64,000 nucleotides of DNA. It comes from Nanobdellati archaeon. Lineage in GTDB: Archaea > EX4484-52 > GLR71. Positions 61,416 through 64,000 of this stretch are shown here, one piece after another. The translations under genes and the position numbers were made by a program. The notes beneath the pieces were generated by a model. The model saw nothing but the letters and a program-made list of their open reading frames with translations. It ran no database searches and had not been told where the DNA came from. The stretch's first letter is position 1. Each line of letters starts with the position of its first letter. The stretch covers positions 1 through 64,000 of the forward strand of contig JAHYJR010000005.1 of assembly GCA_019429005.1 (NCBI GenBank), written 5' to 3'.

Positions 61416-63395
61416 ATGTTTCATAAAAAAAAATCACATTTTAAAAGACGAAAAGGTTATTTTCATTCAATTGAAGGTATTCTTGCAGTGCTTCTTTTAA
61501 TTGGGTATATAGGTGGTGTTTTTTATAGACCTTCAACATTAACAGATTGGGATTCCGCAAATTTACGTCAAGAACTTTCAGATTATTTAGGATCTCTTGA
61601 AAAGACTAATTTGATTGATCTTATACTTGAAAACAAACCTGATGATTTTAAGAGGATAACTGCTAGTTTTTTTGATCCAGAAAAAGATTTTTCGCTTTCA
61701 ACAGAGAATCTTTTGAAGCCAAAGCTTATTGTAGGTGTTCTTACAGGAGATACTACTTTGTTTAATATGTATAAACGAAACATTACAGATAATATTTATG
61801 GTACTGATTATAGGGCAACTGTTAATAATAGACGTGTTGAAATTGTTGTGTTACAGACAAATTTTACTGAAGCACCGTGGGGTGGTTATAATGTTCTTGT
61901 AATCCCTGTGTCTGGAACAGAATCACAGATATCAGCAACACTTGGAACTCAAGGGTATAGTTCGGTTATAAATATGACCTATTTTAAGACCTTTAGTAAT
62001 AATGCTGGTGGTATTGTATTGGTCTCAGATATACCTAATTCAAATATTCTAGATTATACATTCATAAAAACGTTTTTAAATCTGGCATGGTCTCAAAATA
62101 TAACAGATCCTACTGGTTCTTTTTCATATCTTAATGATATTAATCCAAAAGAGATAAGTTATGAAGCACTTAAATATTTTTCATATATCCCTCTTGAGAT
62201 AAATACAGAAACTAGTGGTGAAAGGAATACGTCTATAGAATTTTTTGAAACTAATGTTACAGATGGACCTGGTTTTGTTGATGTGCATCTTGCCGAAACA
62301 GATTATCGTCTGGGAAAAGCATTTTGTACTGTAAACCTTGTTGAACCTTGTGGTGGTGATACAAGAGCGACTCTTGATTATACATATACGCTTTGGTCTA
62401 CAAATAGTATTTATCATTATACTACATTAAATCTTAAGCGAGAAAATTATGGGTTTGTAACGACCCAATCTGGTTCAAATACTATATATGATCGTGTTTT
62501 TATAGATTATGATAATAATGATGATTTGACAACATATTATTTTACAAATGATACAGTACAATATTCATTAGATGAGCTCACAGGCCCTTCAAATGCAACA
62601 CTTTCATTTGATTTTCAACCAACAACTGATGGCCTTGCACAGATTTTAATAACTGTTGAGGCTGTAGGTGAAGAACCTAGTGAAACTGCAATCTATTTTA
62701 ATGGTGTCTTTTTTGGAAATACTAGTGTTATCTCTTCAGATTATAATATTACACAATGTGATAATTCCATATCTTTATGTAATTATACAGTATTAATTAA
62801 TGTTACGGATTTATTAGTAACGGGTTTGAATCATATTGAGTTTTTCAATTATTTGGGCGGTATTCCTTTAGATGAAGTATTATATCATAATATCTCAGCA
62901 ACACTTACAACTGTAAGGGGTTTTTCAGATGGAACTACATTTACTGTTGATAATAATAATTACACAATAATAGAAATTGAACCGAAAGGTTTATATGTTA
63001 AATTATCAATTGATACGCCTCATGAATTTATAACACTTAATACAAACAGTTTTGTATATCCTGCTAATAACTTTTCAAATTCAGCTGAAAATGATTCATA
63101 TTTTGTTATTATGTATGATAATGCCTTAAATGTATTGGGTGGAAATATTCCCGTATCTATTGTAAATTATCTTTTAACTGGAAGCCGTAATGCTTGGGTT
63201 GTCAATAATTTAAAATCTCAAGATGAATGGCATATCTTAAGATCTCTAATATTTTTTGTTTCAGATCATCACGATGATTTTATCTTTACACCGCAAGCAT
63301 TAGGTGATGTTGTGACAACAAGAAATACTATGCTTTCAATTGGCAATATTTATCAACCTTATTGGATTGATTTTAGGGGGTGGTATCGTGTTTAA
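61416..63395 (+). CDS. Large pilin-like surface protein or adhesin
   Basis: The protein (659 residues) starts with a basic stretch HFKRRKG, then YFHSIEGILAVLLLIGYIGGVFY, again a class III-type signal with Glu near +6. The mature part is very rich in N-x-S/T sequons (over twenty by eye) and beta strands, with a domain resembling a galactose-binding/jelly-roll fold near TYYFTNDTVQYSL. It may be the tip adhesin of the pilus. GGTGACCTG precedes the ATG. It ends inside the start of the next gene. Confidence 0.7.
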   Translation: MFHKKKSHFKRRKGYFHSIEGILAVLLLIGYIGGVFYRPSTLTDWDSANLRQELSDYLGSLEKTNLIDLILENKPDDFKRITASFFDPEKDFSLSTENLLKPKLIVGVLTGDTTLFNMYKRNITDNIYGTDYRATVNNRRVEIVVLQTNFTEAPWGGYNVLVIPVSGTESQISATLGTQGYSSVINMTYFKTFSNNAGGIVLVSDIPNSNILDYTFIKTFLNLAWSQNITDPTGSFSYLNDINPKEISYEALKYFSYIPLEINTETSGERNTSIEFFETNVTDGPGFVDVHLAETDYRLGKAFCTVNLVEPCGGDTRATLDYTYTLWSTNSIYHYTTLNLKRENYGFVTTQSGSNTIYDRVFIDYDNNDDLTTYYFTNDTVQYSLDELTGPSNATLSFDFQPTTDGLAQILITVEAVGEEPSETAIYFNGVFFGNTSVISSDYNITQCDNSISLCNYTVLINVTDLLVTGLNHIEFFNYLGGIPLDEVLYHNISATLTTVRGFSDGTTFTVDNNNYTIIEIEPKGLYVKLSIDTPHEFITLNTNSFVYPANNFSNSAENDSYFVIMYDNALNVLGGNIPVSIVNYLLTGSRNAWVVNNLKSQDEWHILRSLIFFVSDHHDDFIFTPQALGDVVTTRNTMLSIGNIYQPYWIDFRGWYRV

Positions 63396-63930
63396 TTTTA
63401 TTTTAAGTAATTTCAATAAAAAACGAAGAAAAGGTCAGTTTATGATTATCGGTGCGGTAATCGTTGCTGTTATGCTTTATAAGGTTGCAGCTATACTTAA
63501 TGAGAATCAACATTTTGATCCATCCTTTGCTCAAAAAGATATTTCAACAAATATCTTTAAAGATATAGAATTAGGTCTTTATAAGACTGCGACAAATAAT
63601 CATATTTTTGATAATGATGTACTTGAACTTGTAAATTTTTATAAACGGTTATATCTGCGTGAAGGTTATTATATAGATATTTATGTAAATGAATCTTATA
63701 ATTATTCTAAGCCAACTTCTATAACATTTAGTTCAAAAATGTTAAATTATCATAAAGATTTAGTGCTTTACGTTGTTGATTCTAAGGATTGCACTCTTTT
63801 TGAAACTGAAGATCGTTGTGATTTTATAGATCCTGTTTTATGCTCTTCAATACAAGGTCAAGGTCTTAGTTGTCCAGAACCTGGTTATTTTATAGATAAT
63901 TGTTGTAAAAGTTATAAAAAATGCTGTTGA
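63388..63930 (+). CDS. Pilin-like protein, Cys-rich C-terminus
   Basis: About 180 residues from GTG 63388 (GGGGGTGG before it), overlapping the previous gene by 8 bp. The N-terminus KKRRKG-QFMIIGAVIVAVMLYKVAAIL is a class III-type pilin signal. The C-terminal region has many Cys (CTLFETEDRC, CSSIQGQGLSC, NCCKSYKKCC). It is the last gene of the pilus locus. Confidence 0.7.
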   Translation: MFNFILSNFNKKRRKGQFMIIGAVIVAVMLYKVAAILNENQHFDPSFAQKDISTNIFKDIELGLYKTATNNHIFDNDVLELVNFYKRLYLREGYYIDIYVNESYNYSKPTSITFSSKMLNYHKDLVLYVVDSKDCTLFETEDRCDFIDPVLCSSIQGQGLSCPEPGYFIDNCCKSYKKCC

Positions 63931-63942
63931 TTATATTCTTAT

Positions 63943-64000
63943 ATGGAAACTGTATATTTGAAATTTGCATATCTTGGGGATAACTTTAGTGGTTTGCAAA
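63943..64000 (+). CDS. truA: tRNA pseudouridine synthase A (start only)
   Basis: The last bases open a reading frame with ATG 63943 encoding METVYLKFAYLGDNFSGLQ, which matches the beginning of TruA-family enzymes (Y-x-G-x-x-F/Y-x-G-x-Q). The window ends after 19 codons, so domains, length and operon cannot be judged. A TATATG-type AT-rich stretch precedes it. Confidence 0.55.
   Translation, partial: METVYLKFAYLGDNFSGLQ

Overview
The window is about 70% AT and is archaeal. It carries the archaeal ribosomal-protein super-operon with the archaeal/eukaryotic-type proteins L19e, L32e, L34e, L14e and S4e, an RNA polymerase subunit D with iron-sulfur motifs, Cbf5, Rpp29, SUI1/aIF1, deoxyhypusine synthase, a group II chaperonin, Hel308, a geranylgeranyl reductase and intron-containing tRNAs. 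Adenylate kinase and cytidylate kinase, which often sit in this operon, are absent, and the SMC protein has very short arms. Together with many small unrecognised proteins this suggests a reduced, DPANN-like archaeon, but the lineage is an inference and not demonstrated.

Layout. 1-850: part of an IS630-type insertion sequence with an apparent -1 frameshift. 944-2929: two tandem exported proteins with an almost identical middle. 3488-4408: a lone nucleotidyltransferase-fold protein. 4519-23684 (minus): tRNA-Leu, rpoD, S11, S4, S13, tRNA-Ser, Trm112, Cbf5 and then the L3-to-L14e ribosomal block with SecY and an EMC3-like insertase. 23944-32941 (minus): dUTPase, a Cas4-like nuclease with an unknown partner, KsgA, SMC, a geranylgeranyl reductase and AspRS. 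33107-34145: three small unknowns. 34523-36041 (plus): ScpA and ScpB. 36245-36862: an Asp-repeat protein. 36968-46627: RqcH, deoxyhypusine synthase, Hel308, an exported protein, tRNA-Ile(UAU), two regulators and unknowns. 46866-51729: a structured RNA candidate followed by a GlmS / hexosamine mutase / nucleotidyltransferase cluster that would make UDP-GlcNAc, interrupted by a 12-bp x 10 minisatellite. 51885-53534: thermosome. 53733-63930: a type IV pilus locus with one secretion ATPase, two TadC-like membrane proteins and at least six pilin-like proteins. The window ends in the first codons of a probable truA.

Expression signals are readable. Most internal genes are preceded by GGTGAT or GTGAT a few bases before ATG, which matches the ATCAC part of an archaeal 16S 3' end. 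Several starts were moved inward because of this: the longer reading frame begins with the GTG of the ribosome-binding site itself. First genes of transcripts (the exported proteins, pilins, glmS, rqcH) have a TATA box about 25-30 bp before the ATG and look leaderless. Three strongly expressed units end in a hairpin followed by a T run.

The points most worth following up are the 38-nt insert in the D-loop of tRNA-Leu, the unusual tRNA-Ile(UAU), the TATA-driven ~88-nt RNA before glmS, the (MLNR)n minisatellite, the short-armed SMC, the Cas4-like nuclease pair, the Cys/Asp-rich repeat protein and the gene-converted surface-protein pair.
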